In this document: piece by piece, positions 7,883 to 17,137 of the stretch
How the letters are laid out: each line of letters opens with the position of its first letter
How positions within the stretch are numbered: position 1 is the first letter of the stretch
Assembly (NCBI RefSeq): GCF_012271785.1
Contig: NZ_JAAWVT010000006.1
Coordinates: 1-64,000 of the forward strand
Length of the DNA stretch: 64,000 bases
Direction: 5' to 3'
DNA from: Paeniglutamicibacter terrestris
Lineage (GTDB): Bacteria; Actinomycetota; Actinomycetes; Actinomycetales; Micrococcaceae
Program-made: the position numbers and the translations under genes
Notes under the pieces: generated by a model
What the model was told of the DNA's origin: nothing
The model's input: the letters and a program-made list of their open reading frames with translations, nothing else
Databases searched by the model: none

Positions 7883-8911
7883 CTAGTGAGTGGCTGGCGG
7901 CGCGGTGGAGGTGCGCAGCACAAATTCGGTGGGGAAAAATTCGTCGGCCGGCGCCAGCGCTTTAGCCTCGCTGGTTGATTCATCGAGCAACTCCATCATG
8001 CGCGCCACCGCGGCCTCACCCTGCGCGCTGGGGTGCTGTGCCACGGTAGTCAGTCCGAAGAGTTCACCAAGTTCGTGCCCGTCGATGCCGATAACGGAGA
8101 AATCCCCGGGCAATGACAGTCCCAGATCGCGCGCGGCCATGATGGCGCCGAAGGCCATCTCATCGGAGGCGCACAGCATGGCGGTGGGCCGGCCGCGCGG
8201 ATTTGAGAGCATGCTGCGTACCTTTTGGTGGGCACCGGCCATGGTGAAATCCGCGTCCAGTAGCCATTGCGGGTTCACCGCTAGATCGGCCTGATCCATG
8301 GCGTACTCAAAGCCATCAAGCCGGGCGGTGGGCAAGTTGAAGTCCACGTTAAAGATGTCGGCGCCGCCCAGGAAGGCGATGTCCCGGTGCCCCAGGGAGA
8401 TTAGGTGCTCGGTGGCCAGCGAGGCGATATTAAAGTCATCAACACGGATGGTGTCCACCTTTGGCAAGAGACCGCCCAGTGCCACCAGCGGCTTGTTCAC
8501 CGCGCGCAGCTGCGCCAGCTCCGCGTCGGTCAACTTCAGCGTCACGGTGATGACTCCGTCGAGGCGTTGGCGCATCAACAGGTCCTGGAAGACGGCATCG
8601 CGATGCCGCTGCTCACCGCTGGTGTTGTACAGCGTCAGGTCATAACCGCGTTCGTTGAGTTCCTGCGTGGCGCCCTGCAGCACGTTGGCGTAGTACCAGC
8701 GCGAAACCGTGGGCATCACGATACCAATGTTGCGGCTGCGCCCCGAAGCCAGGGATGACGCGTTATAGGAAAGAACGTAGCCCAGTTCCTTAGCGGCCTG
8801 TTGCACCGCCTCGCGCGATGCGGCGGAGACCTTCCCATTCCCGGAGAGGGCTCGGGAAACCGTGGCAACGGAGACCCCTGCGCGCAGGGCGACGTCCTTG
8901 ATGCTGGCCAT
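7883..8911 (-). CDS. LacI-family transcriptional regulator of the maltodextrin locus
   Basis: 342 residues. The N-terminal helix-turn-helix and hinge read MASIKDVALRAGVSVATVSR, followed by a periplasmic-binding-protein-like ligand domain (NIGIVMPTVSRWYYANVLQG and DFSVIGIDGHEL). It should repress in the absence of a sugar ligand. ATG at 8911 is preceded by GGGAG four bases away and GAAGGAG further up. It lies between two GH13 genes on the same strand, and two LacI-type operators occur in the divergent region at 10750 and 10918, its likely targets. Confidence 0.93.
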   Translation of the reverse strand: MASIKDVALRAGVSVATVSRALSGNGKVSAASREAVQQAAKELGYVLSYNASSLASGRSRNIGIVMPTVSRWYYANVLQGATQELNERGYDLTLYNTSGEQRHRDAVFQDLLMRQRLDGVITVTLKLTDAELAQLRAVNKPLVALGGLLPKVDTIRVDDFNIASLATEHLISLGHRDIAFLGGADIFNVDFNLPTARLDGFEYAMDQADLAVNPQWLLDADFTMAGAHQKVRSMLSNPRGRPTAMLCASDEMAFGAIMAARDLGLSLPGDFSVIGIDGHELGELFGLTTVAQHPSAQGEAAVARMMELLDESTSEAKALAPADEFFPTEFVLRTSTAPPATH

Positions 8912-8974
8912 GTACTCCCAAACTCCTTCGTTGTAGTTCATGATGATGCGCCGCTGACCCCGTGGGTTCAGCCG

Positions 8975-10726
8975 TTAGGCATGGTGCAGAGAAATCCATA
9001 CCGCAGAGTTCGGATTCAACAGCGCCGAAGTAGCCGCGTCTAAGGCACTGCTTGAACTGGCCAGCAACACCTCTCCGGCGGGCAAAACCACCGGCTCGGT
9101 CCCCAGATTCAGCACCACGAGGATCTCGGAATTTTCGAAGCCCAACAGGCTTGAGGTGTTTGTGTCCTCAAGCCAGTTTAGGTCGCCCAAGCCCAGCTGG
9201 TGTGCGGAGCGCAGTCGGAGGGCCTCCTTGTAGAAGTTCAGGGTGGAGTGTGGATCGGCCGTTTGGGCTTCCCGTGTCAGCGACGCCCACTCTTGTGGTT
9301 GCGGGAGCCACGATGCTTCGGAATCGCTGAAGCCCAGCGACGCGCTCGATGAGTCCCACGGTAACGGGACCCTGCAGCCATCACGGCCCAGGCGCTCGCC
9401 GTTGGTGCGTGCGAAGGACGGGTCCTGCCGGTACTCGGGATCGAGCATGGTGTTATCTCCGAGGCCCAGCTCCTCGCCCTGATACAGATAGGCGCCTCCG
9501 GGAAGCCCCAACATGAATAAGGTGGCGGCGCGGGCGCGGGCCAGCCCGAGGTGTAAATCTGGTTGGATATCGTCCGGGCCCAGGCCATCACCGTCGCGTG
9601 GGGAGGGGGCGACTGCTCCGAGTCGGGTGGCGTGCCGTGGGACGTCATGGTTCGAGAGCACCCAGGTGGTGGGTGCACCGACGGCATCAAAGGCCTTCAA
9701 TGAGCGAGTAATGATGGCCTTGAGCGCCTTCCCATCCCATCCGGTGTGCAGGAAGGGGAAGTTGAAGGACTGGTGCATCTCATCCGGGCGCACCCAGTCA
9801 GCCATGGCCTCGATGGGGTGTACATTGGCCTCCGCACACAGCACGCGCTCGCCGTCGTACTCCTCGCAAACCGCACGCCAGCGACGGTAGACATCGTGGA
9901 CGGCGCTCTGGCCAAACATCGGTGCGTCGGCGAAGGGGTAGCCCGGGGAGTCCGCGCCATCGGCCCGGCCGTTCCAATCCGGAAGGCCGGGGGCCTTGAC
10001 CAGAGCGTGGGCGACATCCACGCGGAAACCTCCGGCGCCGCGATCCAGCCAGAAGCGCAGTACGGATTCGAATTCGTCGCCTACCGCCGGGTTGTCCCAG
10101 TTGAAATCGGGCTGGGAGGAATCAAAGAGGTGCAGGTAATACTGGCCCTTGGTGCCGTCGGGTTCGGTAATGCGAGTCCAGGCGGACCCGCCAAAGTGCG
10201 AAAGCCAGTTATTGGGCGGCAACTGGCCATCTTCTCCCCGTCCGTCGCGGAAGATGAAGAACTCGCGGGCAGCAGAGCCCTTGGGGGAGACCAGCGCTTG
10301 GCGGAAGAGGGCATGTTCGTCGGAGCAGTGGTTGGGTACAAGATCCACCAGTATTTTGACCTCGAGCCGATTGGCCTCGGTGATGAGGTCATCAAAGTCC
10401 TGCAGGTTTCCGAAGATCGGGTCAACCGCGCGGTAGTCGGAGACGTCGTAGCCAGCGTCTTTTTGTGGGGAAGCAAAAAACGGGGAAAGCCAGACGGCGT
10501 CAACACCGAGGTCGGCAACGTGGTGAAGTTCGGCGGTAATGCCGGGCAGATCCCCGATGCCATTGGATGTGGTGTCACGGAAGGAGCGTGGGTAGATCTG
10601 GTAAATGACCGAGCGGCGCCACCATTCCGCACTCGTAGAGGACTCATGGGTCGGGTCCTGAAAACGGGCGTGGATTTCGTGCGGGGTGGCGGTGGGGAGT
10701 TCTTCGGTCTGTGACATGCGCTCCAT
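8975..10726 (-). CDS. glycoside hydrolase family 13, alpha-glucosidase type (second copy)
   Basis: About 583 residues, closely similar in sequence and length to the GH13 protein at 6076. Barrel start WWRRSVIYQIYPRSF; nucleophile Asp in GFRVDVAHAL; acid/base Glu in RVLCAEANVH; stabilising Asp in VLSNHDVPRH. It has no signal peptide and is likely a cytoplasmic alpha-glucosidase or glucan hydrolase acting after maltodextrin import. It is the first gene of the minus-strand half of the locus, 63 bases before lacI, with a LacI-type operator just upstream. The start is uncertain: ATG at 10729, 10726 or 10717 are all in frame and none has a clear ribosome site. The ATG at 10771 lies upstream of the operator and is unlikely. 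Confidence 0.92.
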   Translation of the reverse strand: MERMSQTEELPTATPHEIHARFQDPTHESSTSAEWWRRSVIYQIYPRSFRDTTSNGIGDLPGITAELHHVADLGVDAVWLSPFFASPQKDAGYDVSDYRAVDPIFGNLQDFDDLITEANRLEVKILVDLVPNHCSDEHALFRQALVSPKGSAAREFFIFRDGRGEDGQLPPNNWLSHFGGSAWTRITEPDGTKGQYYLHLFDSSQPDFNWDNPAVGDEFESVLRFWLDRGAGGFRVDVAHALVKAPGLPDWNGRADGADSPGYPFADAPMFGQSAVHDVYRRWRAVCEEYDGERVLCAEANVHPIEAMADWVRPDEMHQSFNFPFLHTGWDGKALKAIITRSLKAFDAVGAPTTWVLSNHDVPRHATRLGAVAPSPRDGDGLGPDDIQPDLHLGLARARAATLFMLGLPGGAYLYQGEELGLGDNTMLDPEYRQDPSFARTNGERLGRDGCRVPLPWDSSSASLGFSDSEASWLPQPQEWASLTREAQTADPHSTLNFYKEALRLRSAHQLGLGDLNWLEDTNTSSLLGFENSEILVVLNLGTEPVVLPAGEVLLASSSSALDAATSALLNPNSAVWISLHHA

Positions 10727-10749
10727 CATAACGATGAAATCACGAAAAG

Positions 10750-10763
10750 TGGAAGCGTTTCCA
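10750..10763. promoter_or_regulatory. LacI-type operator 1, maltodextrin locus
   Basis: TGGAAGCGTTTCCA is a near-perfect inverted repeat with the central CG typical of LacI/GalR-family operators. It lies 24 bases upstream of the GH13 start at 10726. Confidence 0.75.
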
Positions 10764-10915
10764 TTATGCATAGTCCGAACCGTCGGCCACCCATGCCGTT
10801 GCGAAAATTATTTGTCGTCCCGAAAACTCGCCTGTCTATCAGTAGGTATGCGGGAATGTTGTCACCGAAGGGGGTTGCGGCCAAGAATTTGGGCTATTGT
10901 GATCTGGACGACATG

Positions 10916-10933
10916 AGTGGAAGCGTTTACACT
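10916..10933. promoter_or_regulatory. LacI-type operator 2, maltodextrin locus
   Basis: AGTGGAAGCGTTTACACT carries the same GGAAGCGTTT core as operator 1, 168 bases away, and sits 66 bases upstream of the binding-protein gene. A weak possible promoter (TTGCGG at 10875, 17 bases, TGTGAT) lies just before it. Confidence 0.75.
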
Positions 10934-10998
10934 CAATCTCACGACTCCAGCGCCGAAGGTTCGATCCCGGGCGCATAACACTCGAAAGAGGAATCATC

Positions 10999-12315
10999 AT
11001 GACGGGAAATAACACACCCGGTGCACGCCTCACGCGCCGAACCTTCACCTTGGGCGCAGTGGGTGCCCTCTCGGCACTGGCCCTGACCGCGTGCGGTGGT
11101 TCGGGCACCCCGGCCGCCAGCACGGCCGCCGCAACCACCAGTGCTGCAGCATCGGTCCCGGCGACCGGCGCCAGCCTCACCATGTGGGTTGACGCGGAAC
11201 GCGCACCGGCCTTGAAGTCCATCGCCGCCAAGTTCAAGACGGAAAAGGGCATCGACGTCAAGCTGGTTGTTAAAGACTTCGCCGCTGTCCGCGATGACTT
11301 CATCACCCAGGCGCCCACCGGTAAGGGCCCGGACATCATGGTCGGTCCCCACGACTGGTTAGGAAAACTCGTCCAAAACGGTGTCGTAGCTCCCGTCCAG
11401 CTGGGTGACAAGAGTGCACAATTTGCCGAAAGCTCCATCAAGGCCATGACCTATGACGGCCAGACCTATGGGGTGCCGTACTCCATCGAGAACGTCGCCC
11501 TGGTCCGCAACACCGCATTGGTTCCCGAAGCAAAAACCACCTTGGATGACGTCCTTGCCGAGGGCAAGAAGGCCGTCACCGCGGGAGACGCCAAGTTCCC
11601 CTTCCTGGTAGGCCTTGATCCCAAGCAGGCAGATCCTTACCACCTCTACCCGCTGCAGACCTCACTGGGTTCACAGGTCTTCGCCCAGAACGAGGACGGC
11701 AGCTACGACTCCTCGAAGCTTTTGCTGGATAGCGAAGGCGGCAAAAAATTCGCTCAGCTTTTGGCAGACCTTGGAGACAAGGGTTCTAAGGTCCTGAACT
11801 CCAACATCACCGGCGACATCGCCAAGGAAAAGTTCCTGGCCGGGGAGTCACCGTACTTCCTCACCGGCCCGTGGAATGTCCCGGACATCGAGGCAAAGGG
11901 CATCAAGTTTGCTATTGACCCGCTGCCGACCACGGGAGATCAGCCGGCCCAGCCGTTCATTGGTGTTAACGGCTTCTTCATCTCCGCCAAGTCCACCAAC
12001 GCGCTGGCCGCCAACGAATTTGTGGTCAACTACCTCACGCAGCAACAGGCACAGGACGAACTGTTCAAGGTTGGCGGACGCCCACCGGCACTCACCGCAT
12101 CCTTTGATACCGCAGCCAGCGATCCGGTAGTCAAGGCCTTTGGCGAGATCGGCGCCAACGGCGTACCGATGCCGGCGGTCCCGGCCATGGACGCGGTCTG
12201 GGCCGACTGGGGAGCAACTGAACTGAACCTCATCAAGGGCAAGGAAGCCGATCCGGCAACCGCATGGTCCAAGATGGCTGCCAACATCGAAAAGAAGATC
12301 GCCAGCAGCAAGTAG
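10999..12315 (+). CDS. maltodextrin ABC transporter substrate-binding lipoprotein (MalE type)
   Basis: 438 residues. The N terminus has a twin-arginine-like TRRTFTLG, a hydrophobic core and a lipobox ending LTAC, then an Ala/Thr-rich linker. It is therefore exported, possibly by Tat, and lipid-anchored. The mature domain is an extracellular solute-binding protein family 1 member: SLTMWVDAERAPALKSIAAK, GPDIMVGPHDWLGKLVQ, YGVPYSIENVALVRN and FLTGPWNV are characteristic of maltose/maltodextrin binders. It is first in an operon with two permeases and a GH13 enzyme, under a LacI-type operator. A strong hairpin follows the gene, which may set its mRNA level above that of the permeases. Confidence 0.93.
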   Translation: MTGNNTPGARLTRRTFTLGAVGALSALALTACGGSGTPAASTAAATTSAAASVPATGASLTMWVDAERAPALKSIAAKFKTEKGIDVKLVVKDFAAVRDDFITQAPTGKGPDIMVGPHDWLGKLVQNGVVAPVQLGDKSAQFAESSIKAMTYDGQTYGVPYSIENVALVRNTALVPEAKTTLDDVLAEGKKAVTAGDAKFPFLVGLDPKQADPYHLYPLQTSLGSQVFAQNEDGSYDSSKLLLDSEGGKKFAQLLADLGDKGSKVLNSNITGDIAKEKFLAGESPYFLTGPWNVPDIEAKGIKFAIDPLPTTGDQPAQPFIGVNGFFISAKSTNALAANEFVVNYLTQQQAQDELFKVGGRPPALTASFDTAASDPVVKAFGEIGANGVPMPAVPAMDAVWADWGATELNLIKGKEADPATAWSKMAANIEKKIASSK

Positions 12316-12342
12316 CTAGTTCGCAGTAAACAGGTCCGCAAT

Positions 12343-12375
12343 GGTGGGGGCGGGCCGAATCGGCCCGCCCCCACC
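12343..12375 (+). terminator. malE-malF intergenic hairpin (partial terminator or mRNA stabiliser)
   Basis: GC-rich inverted repeat with 15-base arms at 12343-12357 and 12361-12375 and a 3-base loop lies 27 bases after the binding-protein stop. No T run follows. A second self-complementary 14-mer lies at 12396-12409. Confidence 0.7.
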
Positions 12376-12439
12376 GCTGCCCCCACCAAAAACCTCCGCC
12401 GCGCGGCGGCAGAGCGCATCAAGAAAGTTGTTGGACCAC

Positions 12440-14053
12440 ATGGTACAAATCGAAGAAAAGTCGGGTGTAAAGACCGGGCGCCGGGATGAAAAGCCAGCAC
12501 GAAAAAAGGACCGGAGCCCCGATTCGCTCAGCGGCATTTTGGCCAAAATCGTGCTCTTGGGCCTGACCGATGCAGTGGCCGCCTTCGTGCTCTTCCAACT
12601 GATGCTCTCCGGCGAATGGCTGATCTTTGTCATCTCGTTGATCACCACATTCGTCATCAACTGGATCTACCTGCGCCGTGGCGGCCTACCGGCCAAGTAC
12701 CTGGCACCAGGGGTCATCTTCCTGCTGATCTTCCAGGTTTTCGTGATGATCTTCTCCACCTACATCGCGTTCACCAACTACGGGGACGGGCACAACTCCA
12801 CCAAGGCGGACGCGATCGCCTCGATCCAGCTCTCGGCCTCCGAACGAGTGCCCGATTCCCCGCAATTCCCCACCTCCGTGCTGGAAAAGGGTGGCAAATA
12901 CTTCCTACTGGTCACCACCCCCGAGGGCGAGGCGAAGCTCGGCGGTGCAGACACCCCGCTAGCTATCGTGAGCCCATCGGTGAGCGGCCCCACGGGAGCC
13001 GCCACGGGTGTTGAGGGCTACAGCACGCTGGACTTCACCACGTTGCTGGCCCACCAGCAAGAAATCACCGCCCTTACCGTGCCACTGAGCGAGAACCCGG
13101 AAGACGGTGCGCTGAAAACCGCCGATGGGTCCACCTCCTATGTGTACACACCCAAGCTGAAGTACGACGAGGCAGCCGATACCTTCACCGACACCACCAC
13201 CGGTGTCATCTACACGGATAACGGCCGCGGCTCCTTTGCCGCGCAAGACGGCAGCGCACTGAATACCGGCTGGAAGGTGAATGTGGGACTGGATAACTTC
13301 CAGCGCGCGTTCACCGACGAAAACCTGCAGGGACCCCTGCTGAAGGTCATCCTCTGGACCTTCGCCTTCGCCATCCTCTCTGTGGCCACCACGTTCGCCC
13401 TGGGCCTGTTTTTGGCCATTACCTTCAACAAGAAGGATCTGAAGGGGCAGAAGATCTACCGGATCCTGATGATCCTTCCCTATGCTTTCCCCGCCTTCCT
13501 CTCCGGATTAGTGTGGTCGGGCCTGTTGAACCCCGAATTTGGGTTTATCAACAACGCACTGCTGGGCGGTGCACAAATTCCCTGGCTCACCGACCCGGTG
13601 CTATCGAAAATATCTGTACTCGTGGTGAACCTGTGGCTGGGCTACCCCTACATGTTCTTGGTCTGCACCGGCGCGTTGCAGTCATTGCCCGAGGAAGTTG
13701 ACGAGGCGGCCCGCATGGACGGGGCAGGAGTCTGGAAGATCTTCACCGCCATCAAACTACCGCTTCTGCTGGTTTCCCTGGCACCACTGTTGATTTCCTC
13801 CTTCGCCTTCAACTTCAACAACTTCAACGTCATCTACATGCTCACCGGCGGCGGCCCACGCTTTGACGGGACCACCTTCGACATCGGCTCCACCGACATC
13901 CTGATCACGATGGTCTACAAGATCGCCTTTGGTACCGGAACCGGCCGCGACTACGGATTGGCCAGCGCGCTGGCCATCATCATCTTCATCATTGTTGCCG
14001 CCGTTTCGGCGCTGAGCTTCAAGAAGACCAAGGCACTGGAGGATCTGAACTAA
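12440..14053 (+). CDS. maltodextrin ABC transporter permease (MalF type)
   Basis: About 537 residues. Two N-terminal membrane segments are followed by a third and then a large extracytoplasmic insertion (about residues 115-290), as in MalF. The conserved NVGLDNFQRAF and the transporter core come next. The cytoplasmic EAA loop reads EEVDEAARMDGAGVWKIF and would contact the ATPase. ATG at 12440 (VQIEEKSG follows) is chosen because upstream in-frame codons fall inside the intergenic hairpin; no strong ribosome site is seen. The stop overlaps the next start by one base. It should form the channel with the MalG-type partner for maltodextrins delivered by the binding protein. Confidence 0.9.
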   Translation: MVQIEEKSGVKTGRRDEKPARKKDRSPDSLSGILAKIVLLGLTDAVAAFVLFQLMLSGEWLIFVISLITTFVINWIYLRRGGLPAKYLAPGVIFLLIFQVFVMIFSTYIAFTNYGDGHNSTKADAIASIQLSASERVPDSPQFPTSVLEKGGKYFLLVTTPEGEAKLGGADTPLAIVSPSVSGPTGAATGVEGYSTLDFTTLLAHQQEITALTVPLSENPEDGALKTADGSTSYVYTPKLKYDEAADTFTDTTTGVIYTDNGRGSFAAQDGSALNTGWKVNVGLDNFQRAFTDENLQGPLLKVILWTFAFAILSVATTFALGLFLAITFNKKDLKGQKIYRILMILPYAFPAFLSGLVWSGLLNPEFGFINNALLGGAQIPWLTDPVLSKISVLVVNLWLGYPYMFLVCTGALQSLPEEVDEAARMDGAGVWKIFTAIKLPLLLVSLAPLLISSFAFNFNNFNVIYMLTGGGPRFDGTTFDIGSTDILITMVYKIAFGTGTGRDYGLASALAIIIFIIVAAVSALSFKKTKALEDLN

Positions 14054-14961
14054 TGAGCACTCAGAAAATTGCGTTATCCGGAACCATGGCCCAGGCCAAC
14101 AAACAAGGTTTCGGTCGCTGGTTCGCCACCAAGGGATGGCGACACCTGATCGCCATCGCCGCCACCATCTTCTCCATCTTCCCGCTGCTCTATGTGCTCT
14201 CCGCGGCGCTGAACCCCACCGGGACCATGGCCGGGGCCAGCACCATGTTCACCGAGTTCGGGCTGGGCAACTTCCAGGAACTCTTTGCCAACCAGGAGCG
14301 ACCCTTCGGCCGCTGGTTTGTTAACACCCTGGTCATCGGGACCATCACCTCGGTGGCCACGGTCTTCCTTGGCGCGCTGGCCGCCTATGCGTTTTCCCGC
14401 ATGCGCTTCTCCGGGCGCCGTGTGGGCCTCTTGACGCTCTTACTGCTGCAGATGTTCCCGCAGCTGCTTACCGTGGTGGCCATCTTCCTGCTGCTGAACT
14501 TCATCGGAGATATCATTCCCTCCCTCGGGCTCGGCTCTCAGCTCGGTCTGATCATGGTGTATCTGGGCGGAGCACTGGGAGTGAACACCTATTTGATGTA
14601 CGGCTTCTTTAATACCGTTCCGATGTCGCTGGATGAATCGGCGCGCATCGACGGGGCCAGCCACGTGCAGGTCTTCTTCCGCATCATCATGCCACTGGTC
14701 ACCCCGATCCTTGCGGTGGTGGGACTGCTGGTCTTCATTGGTATCTCCTCCGAGTTTGTGATCGCCTCGGTGGTGCTTACCGACCCCGAATCCCAGACCC
14801 TGGCCGTGGGCCTTTACTCCTATGTTGCTCAACAGCGCAGCGAAAACTGGGGAGTCTTTGCCGCCGGTGCCGTGCTGGCAGCGGTGCCGGTGATGGCTCT
14901 GTTCCTCTTCCTGCAGCGCTACATCACCTCCGGCCTGACCGCCGGTGGAGTCAAGGGATAA
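14053..14961 (+). CDS. maltodextrin ABC transporter permease (MalG type)
   Basis: 302 residues with six predicted membrane segments. It has the MalG-like entry WRHLIAIAATIFSIFPLLYV and the EAA loop MSLDESARIDGASHVQVFF. It ends with TSGLTAGGVKG, the usual C-terminal tail of MalG proteins. The start overlaps the stop of the MalF-type gene, so the two are probably translationally coupled. No ATPase gene follows; the MsiK/UgpC-like ATPase at 20145 is the nearest candidate partner. Confidence 0.93.
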   Translation: MSTQKIALSGTMAQANKQGFGRWFATKGWRHLIAIAATIFSIFPLLYVLSAALNPTGTMAGASTMFTEFGLGNFQELFANQERPFGRWFVNTLVIGTITSVATVFLGALAAYAFSRMRFSGRRVGLLTLLLLQMFPQLLTVVAIFLLLNFIGDIIPSLGLGSQLGLIMVYLGGALGVNTYLMYGFFNTVPMSLDESARIDGASHVQVFFRIIMPLVTPILAVVGLLVFIGISSEFVIASVVLTDPESQTLAVGLYSYVAQQRSENWGVFAAGAVLAAVPVMALFLFLQRYITSGLTAGGVKG

Positions 14962-14966
14962 CACCG

Positions 14967-16871
14967 ATGGTTACCGCAATGCATAGCATCGATTCATTGG
15001 TTGCGCTCCAGCCACACCACGACGGATCTCCCGTTTATGTTGCAGGGGGCTCGGCGCCGGTGCTGGGCCAGGAACTACGCGTGCGGTTGCGGGTGCCGGC
15101 CGGAATTCTTGAACCCGAGGCCGTCTGGCTGCGTAGCCTGGAAGATGGCGAACCGCGTTTCGCCGAGGCTAACCGCATGGCGGGAGATGGCTCCCAGCTG
15201 TTTTTTGAAGCCCCGCTGCGGATGGTGAACCCGGTGCAGCGCTACCGCTGGTTGGTGAGCTATCGCGCCGCGGAGGGAACAGTAGATTACCGGTGGTTGA
15301 ACGCCGCCGGCTGGCACACCCGCGACGTCCCCGACATCCAGGACTTCAGAATTCACGGCGATTTCGCGACTCCGCACTGGGTCAAGGAATCGATCATGTA
15401 CCAGGTATTTCCCGACAGATTCGCGAACTCCGGCAGCGAAAAACCCACGGCCGAGTGGATGATTTCCTGCGCCTGGGATACCCCGGTCCAGGGACGCGGG
15501 GAACAAACCAGCAGGCAGTTCTACGGCGGGGACTTGGCCGGCATCGAGTCCAAGCTGGATCATCTGCTGGATCTCGGGGCGACCATCCTGTACCTGACCC
15601 CCGTTTTCCCGGCCGCCTCCAATCATCGCTATGACGCATCTTCCTTTGATGAGGTGGATCCACTACTCGGCGGGGATGCCGCCCTGATCTCACTCATCGC
15701 CGCGGCGCATGCCCGCGGATTGCGGGTGGTGGGGGATCTAACCAGCAATCACACCGGTGCCGGGCACCAGTGGTTCACCGCCGCCCACAACCGTCCGGGC
15801 GCGGCCACGGGGGAGTACTACTACTTTAATGAGGACAATAGCCAGTACGAGGCGTGGCTGGGAGTACCTTCGCTGCCCAAACTGAACTGGAACTCCGCTG
15901 CCCTTCGCGAGCGCTTTATTCTGGACGATGACGCAGTGGCAGTGCGCTGGCTCAAGGAACCGTTTAATCTAGATGGCTGGCGGATCGACGTGGGCAATAT
16001 GACCGGTCGGCACGGTGCCGACGAGCTGAACCACGAGGTCGCCAGAATGCTGCGGCGGCGCATTGAGCAGGTGCGCCCCGGGGCCATGCTGTTGGCCGAA
16101 TCAACCTCCGATGCTTCGAACGATGTTCCGGGGGACGGCTGGCAGGGGGTGGTCAGCTACAGCAACTTCACCCGACCGCTCTGGCAGTGGCTGGCCAAGG
16201 ACCCGGACCCCGAGGCCTTCGGCTGGTTCTTTGGTTTGCCGCAGGCCGGACCGGTGCGCATCGAGGCGGGCGACTTTGTCGCTACCCACCGGGAAATGTC
16301 GGCAGGCTACAGCTGGGAGGTGCGGCTGGCCAACGCCAACGCACTGGATACGCATGACACGGCCCGAGCGGCCAGCCATATGATCGCCGGGGGCCAGGAG
16401 ATCGCGGCCTGCGCGCAATTTAGCTTCCCCGGCATCCCGCTGGTCTTTGCCGGCGACGAATTTGGACTGCACGGTTATAACGGTGAGGATTCGCGCACGC
16501 CCATGCCCTGGGAACAACCCGAAAAGTGGGGAAGTGACCTTCGTCCGCTGTATACCCAATTGGCCGAGCTGCGCAAGGCGCGCCGTGCGCTGGTGGATGG
16601 CTCGCTGCGATTCATCCACGCGGAAAAGGATCTACTGGTCTACATTCGTGAGCATGAGAGCGGGTCGGTGCTTTGCCTGCTGGCGCGCGGCCCGGTGCCG
16701 GAGACCTCGATGGGGGCAGCGACTCGGCTGGTTGGAGAACTGGGCGCAGAACTCATGAGCGTGGGAATTTCGCCGCGACTGTCGACCAATGCCGAGGGAA
16801 AGCTGTTAGTTAGTGCCGAGGGACCTGGTGCACTGTTCCACCATGCCCTTGCGGTGCCGACTTGGGGCTAG
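14967..16871 (+). CDS. glycoside hydrolase family 13 with CBM34-like N domain (cyclomaltodextrinase/neopullulanase type)
   Basis: 634 residues. The first 130 residues form a beta-rich domain resembling CBM34 of maltogenic amylases. The barrel starts at ESIMYQVFPDRFANSG. Catalytic residues are the nucleophile Asp in DGWRIDVGNM, the Glu in MLLAEST and the Asp in ALDTHDTARA. This architecture points to intracellular cleavage of cyclodextrins or maltodextrins; there is no signal peptide. It starts five bases after the MalG-type stop, so it belongs to the transporter operon. An ATG at 14979 is an alternative start. Its 3' end overlaps the convergent gene at 16868 by four bases. Confidence 0.92.
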   Translation: MVTAMHSIDSLVALQPHHDGSPVYVAGGSAPVLGQELRVRLRVPAGILEPEAVWLRSLEDGEPRFAEANRMAGDGSQLFFEAPLRMVNPVQRYRWLVSYRAAEGTVDYRWLNAAGWHTRDVPDIQDFRIHGDFATPHWVKESIMYQVFPDRFANSGSEKPTAEWMISCAWDTPVQGRGEQTSRQFYGGDLAGIESKLDHLLDLGATILYLTPVFPAASNHRYDASSFDEVDPLLGGDAALISLIAAAHARGLRVVGDLTSNHTGAGHQWFTAAHNRPGAATGEYYYFNEDNSQYEAWLGVPSLPKLNWNSAALRERFILDDDAVAVRWLKEPFNLDGWRIDVGNMTGRHGADELNHEVARMLRRRIEQVRPGAMLLAESTSDASNDVPGDGWQGVVSYSNFTRPLWQWLAKDPDPEAFGWFFGLPQAGPVRIEAGDFVATHREMSAGYSWEVRLANANALDTHDTARAASHMIAGGQEIAACAQFSFPGIPLVFAGDEFGLHGYNGEDSRTPMPWEQPEKWGSDLRPLYTQLAELRKARRALVDGSLRFIHAEKDLLVYIREHESGSVLCLLARGPVPETSMGAATRLVGELGAELMSVGISPRLSTNAEGKLLVSAEGPGALFHHALAVPTWG

Positions 16872-17137
16872 CCTTCGGATGATGCGGCTCGGATACGTAC
16901 CATCCCGCGTTCGGTCGCAGCGCTTCCCATAGCGAAGACGACGCTGGCGACCAGAATGGGTAGGAACCCGCGCCCCCAATCACTCTCCGGAAGCCTAAGT
17001 TGTAACAAAGTAAAAAACCCTGCGGCCACCGCTAGCCAGAGAGCACCAACAAGCCATCGTAGGCCTCGTGGCAGCCCTGCCCAAAAGGGTACTTCTCCTT
17101 CGGGACGTTCCCCGCTAAATCCAAGCCACTTCAACAT
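16868..17137 (-). CDS. small membrane protein of unknown function
   Basis: 89 residues. It has a short cytoplasmic N terminus (LKWLGFSGERPEGE) and two hydrophobic segments, about residues 28-46 and 55-72, with a basic tail. The ATG at 17137 has an excellent ribosome site, AAGGAGG, six bases upstream, which decides the start. It is convergent with and overlaps the end of the GH13 gene. I recognise no family. Confidence 0.75.
   Translation of the reverse strand: MLKWLGFSGERPEGEVPFWAGLPRGLRWLVGALWLAVAAGFFTLLQLRLPESDWGRGFLPILVASVVFAMGSAATERGMVRIRAASSEG

Noticed and set aside
9746-10714. Plus-strand frame opposite the second GH13 gene
   Set aside because: The GH13 gene has all catalytic motifs; the opposite frame has none.
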